Shown here piece after piece: positions 18,327-26,801 of a stretch of 49,631 nucleotides of DNA; within the stretch, counting starts at the first letter, position 1, and every line of letters begins with the position of its first letter. Origin of the DNA: a virus. The position numbers were made by a program, and so were the translations under genes. The notes below the pieces were generated by a model that was not told where the DNA came from, ran no database searches, and worked only from the letters and a program-made list of their open reading frames with translations. The stretch covers positions 1-49,631 of IMG/VR virus record IMGVR_UViG_3300042477_000562; one strand, given 5' to 3'.

Positions 18327-19817
18327 TTATTTCATTGCCATTTTCACAACTTCCGGGTTGGTCATCATCTTCTGGAACTTCTGCTTGTTGCCATTGAGGA
18401 TCTTCTTCACCACATGATACTTTATATCGTTGGCAAAGGTTTCCTCATCTGTTACCAGACGCGTTAAGCGATCGATTTCCTTCTGAGTAATACCTACCTT
18501 TTCTGCGTGATAAAGGCTGTAGTTAATGATACGAGTACCCATGATGCTCGCGATGTCTGCTCGGTAATCATTACCACGACCAATTGTGTTTCTCAGTTCA
18601 CCCATGATATAGGCTTCGTTATCATGAAGCAAAATATCTTTAGGGCTAAGCATTTTATCAAGCTTGTTATTGATGAAGCTTGTAAACATGCTTGAGAATT
18701 CTATTCCTACAGATCCTTCTCCGATCATTTGAATCAGTGGGAGCTGTTCTTCAAACTTAGGGATAGAGCTGATACTGTTGAAGAAGTTCGTGATAGAACG
18801 AGCATTTACTTTGCTGTTCACCAGTTCTGGATGCATCAACATGAAGTTGATACAACGAGTGTCGATTTGAGACATCTCAGCCCACTTAGCCCAAACCTCG
18901 ACATCATACTTCAGATTAACGCTAATGAAGCGTGTACGCTGAGCTGTATCGATGGTATTTACTAAGTAGTCTCCGTTATCCGGATTCGCAGTAAGGATGA
19001 TGTGCCAGTCCTTTGGAAGCTTCCAGGAGATGTACTCTTGGCGATCCACCAATTCCATTACGGCCTGAATGAATCGGATGTCTGCACGATTCCAGTCATC
19101 CAAGATAAGGATTCCTCCTCCTTGTTTGTCTGCAATCCATTCCGGCGGACAGTACGACATACGCTTCTGACCAGTGAATTCGTATCCTCGCTTTACATAC
19201 TCTTCTACAGCATGTTCATCTGCCCAGATACATTCGTTGGAGTTCATAGATACTACATCTACGATTCCGACTTCTCCTTGGATAGTCACCGGTTCTTCCA
19301 CTTCCATTTCAACCATTTCAGTGATTGTCACCGGCACTTCTTTTTCAACAAGCTTAGGCACCTTGGTTTCGACTTCCTTTGTAACGAAGCGCCCGTTTTC
19401 CAGCACTTGTTTCTTGGTAACCTTCACCTCGAACTCCTGGACCTGTTGCTTCTCCATACGGGTCACCTCCTTTGGCACAGTCTTTTTGACCTTTTGCATT
19501 TCCACTTTGCTGGAGGATACCGGAGTAGAGGTTACATTTGTTCCTGTTTTGCAGAGCTGGAACTGGCGAATAGGAAATCCTACTAAGTCACCAAGCTCTT
19601 CGATCTGCGCAAGGTTTAACTTTACAAAGTTTAAACCTTGTTCGTTTGCCATCTGGAGGATAGAGCTAGTCTTTCCGATCCCTGACTCACCGATTACCTC
19701 TACGGAAACAGAGTTTTTCCCTTGTTCCTGCAGGAATCGGTTGTTGCTAATAATGTGGGCCATGAACCCTTTCAATTCATCGATGTTCAGGCTTACTTGA
19801 TTTTGTACGTTGCTCAT
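18327..19817 (-). CDS. MoxR-type AAA+ ATPase (AAA_5-like)
   Basis: Walker A GESGIGKT at residues 43-50 and Walker B ILILDDWNRA with the DDxNR signature of MoxR/dynein-related AAA+ ATPases; a sensor region (LTANPDNGDY) and arginine-rich segment (DTAQRTRFI) follow. Between Walker A and B there is an unusual insert of about 90 residues with repeated Lys/Val/Glu-rich units. MoxR ATPases act as chaperones that remodel or insert metal into partner complexes, normally with a VWA-domain partner encoded beside them. Exactly such a partner is encoded directly upstream, with a one-base gap. The substrate in the phage is unknown. Confidence 0.88.
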   Translation of the reverse strand: MSNVQNQVSLNIDELKGFMAHIISNNRFLQEQGKNSVSVEVIGESGIGKTSSILQMANEQGLNFVKLNLAQIEELGDLVGFPIRQFQLCKTGTNVTSTPVSSSKVEMQKVKKTVPKEVTRMEKQQVQEFEVKVTKKQVLENGRFVTKEVETKVPKLVEKEVPVTITEMVEMEVEEPVTIQGEVGIVDVVSMNSNECIWADEHAVEEYVKRGYEFTGQKRMSYCPPEWIADKQGGGILILDDWNRADIRFIQAVMELVDRQEYISWKLPKDWHIILTANPDNGDYLVNTIDTAQRTRFISVNLKYDVEVWAKWAEMSQIDTRCINFMLMHPELVNSKVNARSITNFFNSISSIPKFEEQLPLIQMIGEGSVGIEFSSMFTSFINNKLDKMLSPKDILLHDNEAYIMGELRNTIGRGNDYRADIASIMGTRIINYSLYHAEKVGITQKEIDRLTRLVTDEETFANDIKYHVVKKILNGNKQKFQKMMTNPEVVKMAMK

Positions 19818-19818
19818 G

Positions 19819-21024
19819 CTAATTTAACTTGATGGTTGCTCCTGGTAAATGATCTGTTTCGTTTGATTGTGTAGAAAGCACCCACAACACACGGCCCTTT
19901 ACAGTTTCCGGTGCTGGAGCTTCGCCATCTGTTAAGTAAACAAGACAGCTGTACTTTCTGGTGTTTGCATTGTAGTAGTCTACAACCGGGTCAAAACTGG
20001 TTCCACCTCGACCATAGATTTTGTACTCTGCTTTGGGGTCGTATGCTTCTATCTTTTGAATAGCGGCATCAGCGTGCACTACAGTTACATCAGCTCCTGT
20101 TTTGTAGATGTGATGGATCTCTTGCATAAACTCCAAGAGTTCTTTATCACTTACAGAACCGGATGTATCTAGTGCTACGAGAACATGTCTTTTCGGTTTT
20201 ATCTTAAGACCAGGATTGTCCTCGTATCGTTTGTTATACTTACGACGAGTTTTCTTGGTGAAGATCTTTACAGATCCTCCAGCAAATCGTCTTAAGTAAC
20301 CTCTCCAATCAAACTTTGGAGGCTCGATGTGATTAAGCTTTTCCAAGATGCTTGCAAATTCACCGGGAACAGTGCCGCGGCTTTTCTGAATCTGTTCTGC
20401 TACCTCGTTTAACACATGCTTAGTTTGGTTATGGATAAGCTTTTGTGTTGCTTCATCCAAATCACTGGCGTTCCAAGAGGAATGATCAGGTAAATTAATA
20501 TCTTCTGGACCACCAGGTCCTTGGCAAGTGCACACGCCTTCTCCTGCAGCCATAGCGGCTAGCTGGATATTCAAGTTAGGGCAATTACCCTTTTCCTTAG
20601 CTTCCTTAAGCTTTTCGTAGTAGTAGTGTGTACCTTTCTTGGGTTCAAGATTCAGCTCTGGATAAAGATCCAGCTTCTGTCCTCCTGGTGGTAAATAATC
20701 ATCTTTGATGTACTGGTTAATTTCCAAGTCCATGGCGATGTTGGCTAGCTCCTTATCATCAAAATGACTGTAGTCAGTAAGATGAAAGAAGCCTATATGC
20801 AGGAGCTCGTGTTTGAGCAATCCTTTTCTGTGAGGAACTGCCAAGCTCTTCCAGAATTCCTCGTTGATCAACAAATTGTAGTTGATTCCAGAGAGGCATA
20901 CCCCTGCTGTGGGTACTTGTTTGCTCCACTTTTTGTTGAGCATGATTAAGAAGAGGCCGTAGAACGGTTCTTCCATCATCAAATCCTTGCCGGCTTTAGC
21001 CAGGCTTTCGTCTTTAGTCTGCAT
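19819..21024 (-). CDS. VWA protein with metallopeptidase-like N-terminal domain (DUF2201-like)
   Basis: Two modules are visible. The N-terminal one has HELLH at residues 72-76, a zinc-binding HExxH motif, followed by NIAMDLEINQYI, typical of the metallopeptidase-like domain fused to VWA (DUF2201 type). The C-terminal one is a VWA domain with an intact MIDAS: DTSGS at 286-290, GGTSFDP and LTDGE. Such proteins partner MoxR ATPases; the MoxR gene follows one base later. A cysteine/glycine-rich linker (GVCTCQGPGGPE) lies between. Together they form a complete AAA+/VWA chaperone pair in the middle of the replication operon. Target unknown; peptidase activity is not proven by the motif. Confidence 0.88.
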   Translation of the reverse strand: MQTKDESLAKAGKDLMMEEPFYGLFLIMLNKKWSKQVPTAGVCLSGINYNLLINEEFWKSLAVPHRKGLLKHELLHIGFFHLTDYSHFDDKELANIAMDLEINQYIKDDYLPPGGQKLDLYPELNLEPKKGTHYYYEKLKEAKEKGNCPNLNIQLAAMAAGEGVCTCQGPGGPEDINLPDHSSWNASDLDEATQKLIHNQTKHVLNEVAEQIQKSRGTVPGEFASILEKLNHIEPPKFDWRGYLRRFAGGSVKIFTKKTRRKYNKRYEDNPGLKIKPKRHVLVALDTSGSVSDKELLEFMQEIHHIYKTGADVTVVHADAAIQKIEAYDPKAEYKIYGRGGTSFDPVVDYYNANTRKYSCLVYLTDGEAPAPETVKGRVLWVLSTQSNETDHLPGATIKLN

Positions 21025-21415
21025 AGTCCAGCTTTACTTCTATTGATTTGAGGTAGTCGTATCCTATATCTCGAAGATCTTTTAATACCTGAGTATTGAT
21101 ACGCTCTACCAATAATTGTACATGTTCTTTTGGAGCCTTGTGAGTTACTCCTGCTTCAGAAATCTGCTTGAATGTCACTGTGGAGTCAAAGGGTATACCA
21201 TTTTCCTTCATGACATTTACTACGGTTGGAGCATGCGTATTCCACATACCTATCCCGGCTGCTGATTCTTTACGTAGCAATAAGGTCTTAACGATATTAG
21301 GTAAGACTTCTATGTTCTCAAGGCTTGTGAGAGCGAGTACAACGTTTTCCTGATCTTCAGAATTAAGCATTCCTAGCAGAGTGTCATAGTCGTAATCGAC
21401 GTGTTCAGGTATCAT
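21014..21415 (-). CDS. Hypothetical protein between resolvase and VWA genes (133 aa)
   Basis: Mostly helical product with no recognised domain; the middle (VLALTSLENIEVLPNIVKTL) resembles a helical repeat. I chose ATG 21415 (MIPEHVDYD) because it starts just after the resolvase stop; an alternative ATG at 21439 would overlap the resolvase by 23 bases. Its end overlaps the VWA gene start by 11 bases, so it is translationally coupled to the AAA+/VWA pair and may be part of that system. Confidence 0.7.
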   Translation of the reverse strand: MIPEHVDYDYDTLLGMLNSEDQENVVLALTSLENIEVLPNIVKTLLLRKESAAGIGMWNTHAPTVVNVMKENGIPFDSTVTFKQISEAGVTHKAPKEHVQLLVERINTQVLKDLRDIGYDYLKSIEVKLDYAD

Positions 21416-21416
21416 A

Positions 21417-21938
21417 CTACAAATTGTTTCTGCGTGCATATTCTGCCATCAGTACTGCATCAATAAGACCGTCATGAGGCTTTGTTGCTTTTTCACCAAA
21501 GGTGAGTTTAAGGTCCGGAAACAATCTCTTGATAGCTACCAAAGCCATAGCTTTAGTGTCTCTCACAGATGTTTTACCGGTCTTGCTTGGCCTGGAGATT
21601 TCTTCCACGCCTTGAAACATTGTCTTCTGCCAGTCTTTAGCATTAACTTTTGTGTAAGGAATGCCTTGACAGATACACTTCATTTCTACAGCACCGGCTT
21701 GATTCCCCATAGAGAAAGCCGTTTGCTTAGATGATCCGAATATTACACCTAGCTTTTCAAATACTATGTGAGGTTTTTCCGAATCACTACACATCCTTGA
21801 TAAGATGCGACTGAGCTCATGGTAATCAAGCTCAGTTTTTATTTTTGGCATGGGCCATGTCACGATTTTTCCATCGTGTATTGCTGCGATAGCACCGTCT
21901 TTTCCGATGTCTATTCCTACATAGATCTTGTTACTCAT
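21417..21938 (-). CDS. RuvC-like Holliday junction resolvase
   Basis: RNase H-fold nuclease with the expected acidic residues: GIDIGKDGAIA at the N-terminus (first aspartate), HIVFEKLG (glutamate) near residue 60, and a C-terminal KPHDGLIDAVLMAEYA motif (H-D and D). At 173 residues it matches bacterial RuvC and phage homologues in length. It would resolve four-way junctions during replication and recombination before packaging. Its start overlaps the primase stop by four bases, placing it in the replication operon. Confidence 0.88.
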   Translation of the reverse strand: MSNKIYVGIDIGKDGAIAAIHDGKIVTWPMPKIKTELDYHELSRILSRMCSDSEKPHIVFEKLGVIFGSSKQTAFSMGNQAGAVEMKCICQGIPYTKVNAKDWQKTMFQGVEEISRPSKTGKTSVRDTKAMALVAIKRLFPDLKLTFGEKATKPHDGLIDAVLMAEYARRNNL

Positions 21939-22927
21939 ATGTTGAGAGCTTTGCGTAGTAACGGAGTGACAGCTTCCCGGATTTTATCCAGACCATGCTC
22001 TTTTATGGCATCTGAAATGTCTTTCTCTATTTCCAGGTGCACGTAGTTCATACCATACCGGTCACTGTATTTCTTCATGGCAGCTATTCCAGCTTCATCA
22101 TTATCAAACAATGTGCACACGTTTTTGTATTTGTGTCTGTATGCTGTGATTACATGTTCTCCGATGAGTGTGTTTTCGCTGTCTGGAGCTACTTGTTCTA
22201 CGTTGGCATATCCCAGTTTTCTGAGAGCCATCATATCTTTAAGTGAGCTGCAGATAACCAGGTATTCTTTCTGATACGTTAGCTGATCTGTTCCTTGTAT
22301 GTACTCCTTTACTTTGATGAATTTGTTGTCTGTTACTTTCGGCTGGTAGATCTTATACAAGCTACCATCGTTTCGGAAGTAGCCATAGATATACTGACCT
22401 TTTATTACGAGCTCTTTTAACTCACCGTCTTCTTCCTTGGTCATCTTGTATGACTCTAGAGGCTGTACATTGTAGTACTCCAAATCCTTGGAGCCTATCT
22501 TATACTTGTTCCAGTAGTTTTTATCAAGAGTATTCCAGCTCCGTGCGGTAAACTCTGTTACCTTGTACTTGGCTCGGATCTTAAATTCTCGTAAGCTATA
22601 ATCTTCTTTGTTGTTCAACATCCACTGATTATAGTCTTCGATAATCTTATGAGCAGCCTCACCACGAGTGGTAAGACTGAACATCATTTGCACAAGAGTA
22701 ACACCATCTCCAGACCGATCCTGTGAGGAAAAGTCTTTGAACTTGTAGGCTCCAGCTGATTTGGCGTAGTAGATAAACATCGATGGGTTCTTCTCCGTAG
22801 GATTGAACACAGATGTGATCTTTATGTCTTGACCAGACAGCTTTTCGCTAAGCTTCAAGTAGTACTCGAATACCCATTCTCTCGGTACTTCGTTAAGATT
22901 TGCTATGAGAGATCGTGTTCTTAGCAT
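21935..22927 (-). CDS. DNA primase with toprim domain
   Basis: The toprim core is visible: VICSSLKDMMALRKLG is the first strand-helix and LFDNDEAGIAAM carries the DxD pair. In the first motif the usual glutamate is replaced by serine, as I recall in other Bacteroidota phage and plasmid primases. The N-terminal region (NPSMFIY, FKDFSS, GDGVTLVQ) resembles the linker between zinc finger and RNA polymerase domain in DnaG-type primases; a zinc finger itself is absent. A 330-residue length fits compact phage primases. It would make RNA primers for the family B polymerase. Confidence 0.83.
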   Translation of the reverse strand: MLRTRSLIANLNEVPREWVFEYYLKLSEKLSGQDIKITSVFNPTEKNPSMFIYYAKSAGAYKFKDFSSQDRSGDGVTLVQMMFSLTTRGEAAHKIIEDYNQWMLNNKEDYSLREFKIRAKYKVTEFTARSWNTLDKNYWNKYKIGSKDLEYYNVQPLESYKMTKEEDGELKELVIKGQYIYGYFRNDGSLYKIYQPKVTDNKFIKVKEYIQGTDQLTYQKEYLVICSSLKDMMALRKLGYANVEQVAPDSENTLIGEHVITAYRHKYKNVCTLFDNDEAGIAAMKKYSDRYGMNYVHLEIEKDISDAIKEHGLDKIREAVTPLLRKALNI

Positions 22928-22931
22928 AATA

Positions 22932-22963
22932 TAAAAATAAGGGAGAGCTTGCGGCCCTCCCTT
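22932..22963 (-). terminator. Rho-independent terminator, - strand
   Basis: Stem AAGGGAG/CTCCCTT enclosing a short GC-rich loop, followed on the - strand by ATTTTTAT. It follows the SSB-like gene and precedes the primase, so it likely lowers primase expression relative to SSB. Confidence 0.8.
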
Positions 22964-22982
22964 TATTATTGTTTCACTCAGA

Positions 22983-23666
22983 TTAAAGCTTGAAGTCGCT
23001 GCTTACTTTAGAGCTGTCAGCTTGTTCTCCTCCTTCGAAGCTTGATACATTCTCCACGTTTTTCTTGCGGATATGATCAGCCGGGTTGAACTTCATGACT
23101 TTGTCTTTAGCTTTGCCGACACCTTCGAAAGGTACTCCAGCTTTGCTGAACTTAGGAAGGAACAAGTCGTAGTTAGTGTAACCTTCTTTGTTCAAATATT
23201 CTTTACCTGCTACACAGGCATTCATCCACTTACCTTTGAAAGGCTTGTCCTCATTGAATTTTCTCATGAGTGACTCGATGGTAGGATGTTTTCCATCTTG
23301 ATCTTCCAACCAAGATAGACAGTCAAGCTCTATACAGAGTGTTTTCAAGAACTTGAGCATGTCCTGGTCACGGCTTACCGGGATACCAGATTTGGTTGTT
23401 CCATCAGCGAATGCGTATTCGCTTGCTTTGATTCGACCCACTTGCCCCTTGTAACGACCAAGAGATTCGTTTGCCTTATCAATGAAGAAGCCTTCAAAAT
23501 CTTCTCCCATATCCTCTCCTTCACAGTGAAGTACGATGTGTAGGCCACCTGGTTTAAACTTGAACTCCTCCAGTTCTACACTGTGGATAGTCAAAGTTTG
23601 GTTGCCTGGCTGCAGTATTTTAGGAGTCGAGCTTCCTCCGGTCTTGATGTCTTTCGTGTTTAACAT
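22983..23666 (-). CDS. Single-stranded DNA-binding-like protein (227 aa)
   Basis: No exact family recognised, but the pattern fits phage SSB-like proteins: a beta-rich core (QTLTIHSVELEEFKFKPGG, GYTNYDLFLPKFSKAG) followed by a low-complexity, acidic and serine-rich C-terminal tail ending in DFKL. It is encoded between a RecA-like ATPase and primase, and is set off by a terminator after it, as expected of an abundant DNA-binding protein. The SSB role is inferred from composition and position, not from a diagnostic motif. Confidence 0.6.
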   Translation of the reverse strand: MLNTKDIKTGGSSTPKILQPGNQTLTIHSVELEEFKFKPGGLHIVLHCEGEDMGEDFEGFFIDKANESLGRYKGQVGRIKASEYAFADGTTKSGIPVSRDQDMLKFLKTLCIELDCLSWLEDQDGKHPTIESLMRKFNEDKPFKGKWMNACVAGKEYLNKEGYTNYDLFLPKFSKAGVPFEGVGKAKDKVMKFNPADHIRKKNVENVSSFEGGEQADSSKVSSDFKL

Positions 23667-23683
23667 GATATTGACGTTGATGG

Positions 23684-24448
23684 TTAATCGATGTATACCT
23701 TATCCCAGTGTGTGATCAGACCTTTGTCTGTCATCTCGGAGATAACGATCTCTTGATTTCTCAAGTGATCTGGTCTTGCTCCACAAGCTACTTCGTCACT
23801 AGTACGGAAGCTTAAGATATTCTGATTGCCTTTTCTGTAAAGGTATCCGATGGCATCAGATTGAGAGGTTGTAATCCTCTTGAGTTTACCAGTAAGATCT
23901 AAGTCCATACTGTTGAAATCTGCACCGGCTTTCTCAAGCATCACATCTTTAATGTGCCCGATTAAGATCACTCTTGGTGCCCAGGTTTTGATGTACTCGA
24001 TCATCTTTGTAAATGCTTCACGAAGATAAGGATATCCTGCTCCGTTGGGCATGTTAAGAATAGATCCGTACTCTGGTTTCAACTTTGTGTACCAGTTTTT
24101 ACCCATTGAGGTGCGCGAGTAAATAAGTTCAGCATAAGGAACACACATCTCTTCCAATGCTGTAATAGTATCTACTGCTACGTATTTGTAAGGTCTTCCT
24201 TGACGAATGATCTCGTCTCCGATTTCCTTGATCTCCTCTACGGTGTTCGCTTTGATTTTCATAGCGTCAACGTAATCTGTACCATGTTCCAAGTCAAGAA
24301 TCAAGCAGTCTGGCAATTGCGCAAACAAGCTTGTCTTTCCTACTTTAGGCTTGGAAAATACGATAAGGTTCTTCGGGCTTTGGTGAGCCGCAGCGACCTT
24401 TGCTGTTGGTAGCACAATCTTTGGTGCTTCTGTTTTTTCCTTACTCAT
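23684..24448 (-). CDS. RecA-like ATPase (Sak4/AAA_24 type)
   Basis: Walker A is FSKPKVGKTS (residues 31-40) and the Walker B strand is YVAVDTIT near residue 90. Asp before LEHG (LILDLEHGTD) and the KITTSQSDAIGYLYR segment fit the phage Sak4-like/AAA_24 group of small RecA-fold recombinases. These anneal or exchange strands together with SSB, and an SSB-like gene follows 17 bases downstream. It may act with the PD-(D/E)XK exonuclease as a two-part recombination system. Its start overlaps the next upstream gene by four bases. Confidence 0.82.
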   Translation of the reverse strand: MSKEKTEAPKIVLPTAKVAAAHQSPKNLIVFSKPKVGKTSLFAQLPDCLILDLEHGTDYVDAMKIKANTVEEIKEIGDEIIRQGRPYKYVAVDTITALEEMCVPYAELIYSRTSMGKNWYTKLKPEYGSILNMPNGAGYPYLREAFTKMIEYIKTWAPRVILIGHIKDVMLEKAGADFNSMDLDLTGKLKRITTSQSDAIGYLYRKGNQNILSFRTSDEVACGARPDHLRNQEIVISEMTDKGLITHWDKVYID

Positions 24449-25017
24449 GCTAGGGCTTTTGTTATCATCTCGTTAATCCATTGCTTATTACTTACTGGTT
24501 GCTTCCAGAGTATAGCAGCAAGATCTCTAACGGTTGCTTCTTTTAAAGGAAGATCTCCTTTAGTTTCTTGCATTGATGGAGCTTTGTTCTCACTCCCAGC
24601 AAATAACTGGAGTTGGCCAGTAGCATGTTCCTCAACAAGAGTTTCCGGCGGATTAGCTTTCACCAGGATAAGTTCTGCTGTTGGAATCAGGTAACGCACA
24701 ATACCCTTACCATCGAGTACTTCGTATTCCTCTTTGTAATTAGGATTGTAGCGCCATTTATAAAGTCTTCTCTCAGGATCTTGAGGCTCATACTCAGCGT
24801 CCGCAAACTCTGTGTAGATGTCCTGTCCTTTTGCAAGTTCACTTGCGAAGAATGCTAAGTATAGCTCGTTCTTCCCTGCCGGTTTATAGGCAAGCTTCGG
24901 AATAAATAAAGCATCTGGTATTCCCAGCTTTTCGAAGGTAGGTTCGTGAAGCTTACGAAGCAGCTTCATTCTTTCCTTTTTGTCCTCCGGCTTTTCGGTT
25001 GTTTGTATACCACTCAT
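24445..25017 (-). CDS. Conserved replication-operon protein of unknown function (190 aa)
   Basis: Not recognised. A helical N-terminus is followed by a mixed domain with many aromatic residues (RLYKWRYNPNYKEEYEVLD) and a helical C-terminus. It overlaps both the DnaB-type helicase (upstream) and the RecA-like ATPase (downstream) by four bases, so its dosage is tied to theirs. A replisome accessory role is plausible only on position. Confidence 0.65.
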   Translation of the reverse strand: MSGIQTTEKPEDKKERMKLLRKLHEPTFEKLGIPDALFIPKLAYKPAGKNELYLAFFASELAKGQDIYTEFADAEYEPQDPERRLYKWRYNPNYKEEYEVLDGKGIVRYLIPTAELILVKANPPETLVEEHATGQLQLFAGSENKAPSMQETKGDLPLKEATVRDLAAILWKQPVSNKQWINEMITKALA

Positions 25018-26144
25018 GATCTAGTTGTTATTTTTCGTTCTTGTGTTGGTGGCGTATCCATTTCAGATACTTGCATCTTGTCAAACTCTGCTCGCATAAA
25101 ACTCATTCTGGTATCACCATTACGAGCTTTAATGAAGTGGAAGACTAGCACACTGAGATCTTCGATTATGTATCGCTCTACTCCGTAGAACTGGATCTTC
25201 TGTTTTGCAGGTCTGTTTACTCCTACAACCGTATCTGCATGTTGTAAGAGAGCATCTGAACCATAGATGTCAGATTCCAAGATGTGGTTACCGTATTTTC
25301 CATCTTCATTCCTTTCGGGACGATCGATGTCACGGTTGAGTTGACTCAGGACTATAAACGCTATTGGGTACTTTCTTTTGAGATCTGTGAGTGCTTCTCC
25401 GAGTGCAAATAGAGTATCATGTTTATCTTTCTCAAAGGGAGCTTTCTTGAGTAGTAATGAGTGATCGAGAGTGATAATTGTCTTGGTGTATTCCTTATAA
25501 GACTTTCCAGCCTTATCAACTTTTTGGACAGAGTGTGCGTCCATGTATTCCGCAATCGTTTCTCGGAACTCTGTGACAGTACATGGCTCATCGATTATGT
25601 CAATCGGATGTTCAATCATCTTCTTCGCATAAGCATAGCATTTAGCCATGTCTTCATCCGTGATAACACCATCAGCGCTACACAGATATTTATACGCTCT
25701 TCCGATGAACGAAGAAAAGGATCTCATAGCAGAGACTCTTCCCACCATTTCAAGACTAAACTCAAGCACGCGGAATGATGTGCTTTTATTTAGTGCAAAC
25801 GCTTCACGGATAATCTGGTCTTTGATAAGAGTCTTACCGGTTCCAGGTCTTGCCGCTATTACTGTTGTCGAGTTCCATTCTATGCCGTCAGCAATGGCAT
25901 CGTTAAACTTCTTCCACGGAGTCTTTATACTCGTGATTGTCCCATTCTGTCGCCCTCGCATATAATCGAGAGCTTCTTGATAGGACTCTTTCTGAGATCT
26001 CCACTTACGCTTTCTATAGTTTGGTTGACTCATAATTAGTGGCGACAATTCCCTGAGCGTACTGTTGAGTACACTTAGGAAAACATCGTAAAACGGGTGA
26101 TTTGGTTCCTCTGCAAACGTAGTAAAAAGCTGTGACATGACCAA
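25014..26144 (-). CDS. DnaB-type replicative helicase (RecA-fold domain)
   Basis: Walker A AARPGTGKT near residues 97-105, Walker B TIITLDHSL, and the DnaB H4-type motif FIVLSQLNRDIDRPE are visible, with SDIYGSDALLQHADTVVGV before the last strand. It unwinds the replication fork as a ring. At 376 residues it lacks most of the DnaB N-terminal primase-binding domain. Two start codons are two residues apart (ATG 26144 or 26138); either fits. A perfect DnaA box lies just upstream. Confidence 0.9.
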   Translation of the reverse strand: MVMSQLFTTFAEEPNHPFYDVFLSVLNSTLRELSPLIMSQPNYRKRKWRSQKESYQEALDYMRGRQNGTITSIKTPWKKFNDAIADGIEWNSTTVIAARPGTGKTLIKDQIIREAFALNKSTSFRVLEFSLEMVGRVSAMRSFSSFIGRAYKYLCSADGVITDEDMAKCYAYAKKMIEHPIDIIDEPCTVTEFRETIAEYMDAHSVQKVDKAGKSYKEYTKTIITLDHSLLLKKAPFEKDKHDTLFALGEALTDLKRKYPIAFIVLSQLNRDIDRPERNEDGKYGNHILESDIYGSDALLQHADTVVGVNRPAKQKIQFYGVERYIIEDLSVLVFHFIKARNGDTRMSFMRAEFDKMQVSEMDTPPTQERKITTRS

Positions 26145-26159
26145 ACATTTCTTGTAGTT

Positions 26160-26168
26160 TTATCCACA
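26160..26168. promoter_or_regulatory. Perfect DnaA box (TTATCCACA)
   Basis: TTATCCACA at 26160-26168 matches the canonical bacterial DnaA box exactly and sits in the short gap between the helicase gene and the gene upstream of it. A DnaA domain IV-like protein is encoded about 600 bases upstream. I saw only one exact copy in the window. Confidence 0.55.
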
Positions 26169-26192
26169 TAGATCTGCTTGATGCACAGCTAG

Positions 26193-26801
26193 TTATACCA
26201 CCTTCTCCTTGAATATTTTAGGCTCATCATTATCATCTCCAGCGCTAACAATTTCACACCAATCTGCAAGATCTGAGTGTGTTATGTTCTTCTCGTTTTT
26301 CCGGATGAAGTACATGGATGTTCTGGTGAACTTATAGTTATCACGCAGTTGTTGTTCCATGTATCGTGCTGTAGCTTCCAAGATAACTTCCCAAGGATAA
26401 GTGTAGTTGTCAAAGAACCATCTGAAGTTGGTCTCAACGTTTTTGATATTCGACCGCATATACTTACCACTCCCTGCTTTACGCTTAGGAAAAAGCTCGT
26501 TATACTTAGTCATGTTTTCCAGAAAGTCTTTTCCCAGCAGTTGAGTACTGGTCTTCTTCTTGTGGATCTTGAAGAAACTTTCTACCTGTGCGAGAATACT
26601 CATCGCCTTAGGCTCCAGCTGCATGTTTTCAGTTATCCAACCTGCTTGCTGAAGTGTGTGTAATTCTTTATGAATGTTGATGTTTAGAGCACCTACAGAT
26701 TCTCTCATGCAATACAAGAGATAGAACTCATTCGGTGTCAGATTCGCCTGAGCTATCTTGTTGAACATCTCCATCATCACTAAATCGCTTTTTGTAGCCA
26801 T
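26193..26801 (-). CDS. Probable winged-helix replication protein (202 aa)
   Basis: The N-terminal 90 residues (LTPNEFYLLYCMRESVGAL, then HTLQQAGWITENMQLE) resemble a winged helix as in DnaD-like or replication initiator proteins. The C-terminal half is helical with aromatic residues (FRWFFDNYTYPWEVILEAT) similar in style to DnaD/DnaB-loader C-terminal domains. It is encoded between a DnaA domain IV-like protein and the helicase, the place expected for a helicase loader or initiator. The family is not certain. Confidence 0.5.
   Translation of the reverse strand: MATKSDLVMMEMFNKIAQANLTPNEFYLLYCMRESVGALNINIHKELHTLQQAGWITENMQLEPKAMSILAQVESFFKIHKKKTSTQLLGKDFLENMTKYNELFPKRKAGSGKYMRSNIKNVETNFRWFFDNYTYPWEVILEATARYMEQQLRDNYKFTRTSMYFIRKNEKNITHSDLADWCEIVSAGDDNDEPKIFKEKVV

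Noticed and set aside
19002-19800. Long + strand frames of 194 and 208 codons opposite the MoxR gene
   Set aside because: They are antisense shadows of the Lys/Glu-rich insert and have no recognisable domain, promoter or partner genes.
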